Assembly (NCBI GenBank): GCA_035249465.1
Contig: DATFGL010000198.1
Coordinates: 1-6,617 of the forward strand
Direction of reading: 5' to 3'
From: 66-474 sp035249465
GTDB taxonomy: Bacteria > Pseudomonadota > Gammaproteobacteria > Xanthomonadales > Rhodanobacteraceae
Length of the DNA: 6,617 nt
Both the position numbers and the translations under genes were made by a program. Below the pieces are notes generated by a model. It searched no databases. It saw only the letters and a list, made by a program, of their open reading frames with translations, and was not told the DNA's origin. Positions 6,275 to 6,617 of the stretch are shown here, in pieces (the stretch's first letter is position 1; every line of letters begins with the position of its first letter).

Positions 6275-6617
6275 TCAGCCTTCCAGATTCAACCCACCTT
6301 GCGCCTGTCGCCCCAAAGCCTCTCTCACCCGCGAGAACGCCAATAGTTCGCCGAGCCGCGCGCCCTTGTGCCGCCAGTCGTGGAAGATCGATTCACCGAT
6401 CAGGGCGTAATGCCACGGCAGGCCGCCACGTTGTTCCGGTGGCAGCTCGTTGATCCGTTCGCACCAGGTCGCGGCAGCCTTGCGCTTGCGCAGCACGTTC
6501 GGATGGCTGGTCTGGTCCTGCGCCTTGGTTTCCGCGAGGTAAATCGCGTCCGCCGTGCGCACCAGGAAGTCCGGCGAATAGAACGCCGGCAGGCCGTTGT
6601 CCTTGACATAGCGCAGG
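6275..6617 (-). CDS. C-terminal end of a type III-like restriction endonuclease/helicase subunit, 5' part beyond window
   Basis: The frame is open to the window edge and gives the last 113 residues. It contains YSPDFLVR (fragment residues 13-20) and YLAETKAQ (26-33), which form a PD-(D/E)XK nuclease core (P15-D16 ... E29-T30-K31). Then follow KRKAAATWCERINELPPEQR, WHYALIGE and FHDWRHKGARLGELL, a tail I recognise from proteins annotated as restriction endonuclease subunit R (Res) or DEAD/DEAH helicases of type III-like systems. The helicase motor itself would lie to the right and is not seen, nor is a methyltransferase gene. Transcription runs toward gspE. Known family role: ATP-dependent cleavage of unmodified foreign DNA. 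Whether the whole gene is intact cannot be judged; the visible end shows no damage. A GTG at 6562 could mark a shorter start, but the homologous region continues upstream of it, so it is internal. Confidence 0.75.
   Translation of the reverse strand, partial: LRYVKDNGLPAFYSPDFLVRTADAIYLAETKAQDQTSHPNVLRKRKAAATWCERINELPPEQRGGLPWHYALIGESIFHDWRHKGARLGELLAFSRVREALGRQAQGGLNLEG

Noticed and set aside
5359..6453. Long open frames on the plus strand opposite gspE and gspF, up to about 360 codons
   Set aside because: They are Arg/His/Gln-rich shadows of GC-rich minus-strand genes with clear family motifs, and the plus-strand translations show no recognisable domain.

Overview
The window is high-GC proteobacterial DNA. 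Nearly all of it is one minus-strand type II secretion system (T2SS, general secretory pathway) cluster. Reading along the minus strand, from high to low coordinate, the genes are gspE, gspF, gspG, gspH, gspI, gspJ and gspK, with gspK running off the left edge. An operon that starts at gspE and carries no gspC or gspD ahead of it is the arrangement I associate with the Xps system of Xanthomonas and relatives. The GspG body (LDNG..PP, WNGPY, DPFG, FYG.DG..GGEG..RDYGNW) and the missing cysteine tetrad of GspE also look Xps-like. I infer a gammaproteobacterium of the Xanthomonadales/Lysobacterales (Xanthomonadaceae or Rhodanobacteraceae), but the genus cannot be read from the sequence.

Layout from right to left. 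At 6275-6617 is the C-terminal end of a type III-like restriction endonuclease/helicase subunit with a PD...ETK nuclease motif. A 211-bp GC-rich spacer with small hairpins follows. Then come gspE (assembly ATPase) and gspF (inner-membrane platform), which are translationally coupled. A 240-bp non-coding gap follows. It holds a strong stem-loop just after gspF, several small hairpins and a REP-like palindrome just before gspG. gspG (major pseudopilin) is separated from the gspH core by about 200 bp that carry a compact hairpin-rich repeat element. That element appears to have replaced the normal 5' end of gspH. gspH, gspI, gspJ and gspK (minor pseudopilins) then follow with 4-base GTGA/ATGA stop/start overlaps.

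How the genes work together: GspE binds ATP in the cytoplasm and, with GspF in the inner membrane, drives polymerisation of GspG into a periplasmic pseudopilus. GspH, GspI, GspJ and GspK prime and cap that pseudopilus. The remaining parts (gspL, gspM, gspN, gspD and prepilin peptidase) are not in the window; L, M, N and D would be expected to the left of position 1.

I see no tRNA, rRNA, CRISPR array, insertion sequence or new defence system. The points most worth a second look are the start-less gspH fused to a repeat, the hairpin-rich gap that may split the operon after gspF, the GspK in which a Gly/Ala/Ser tandem repeat stands where an acidic segment is usual, and the GspE without its zinc cysteines.
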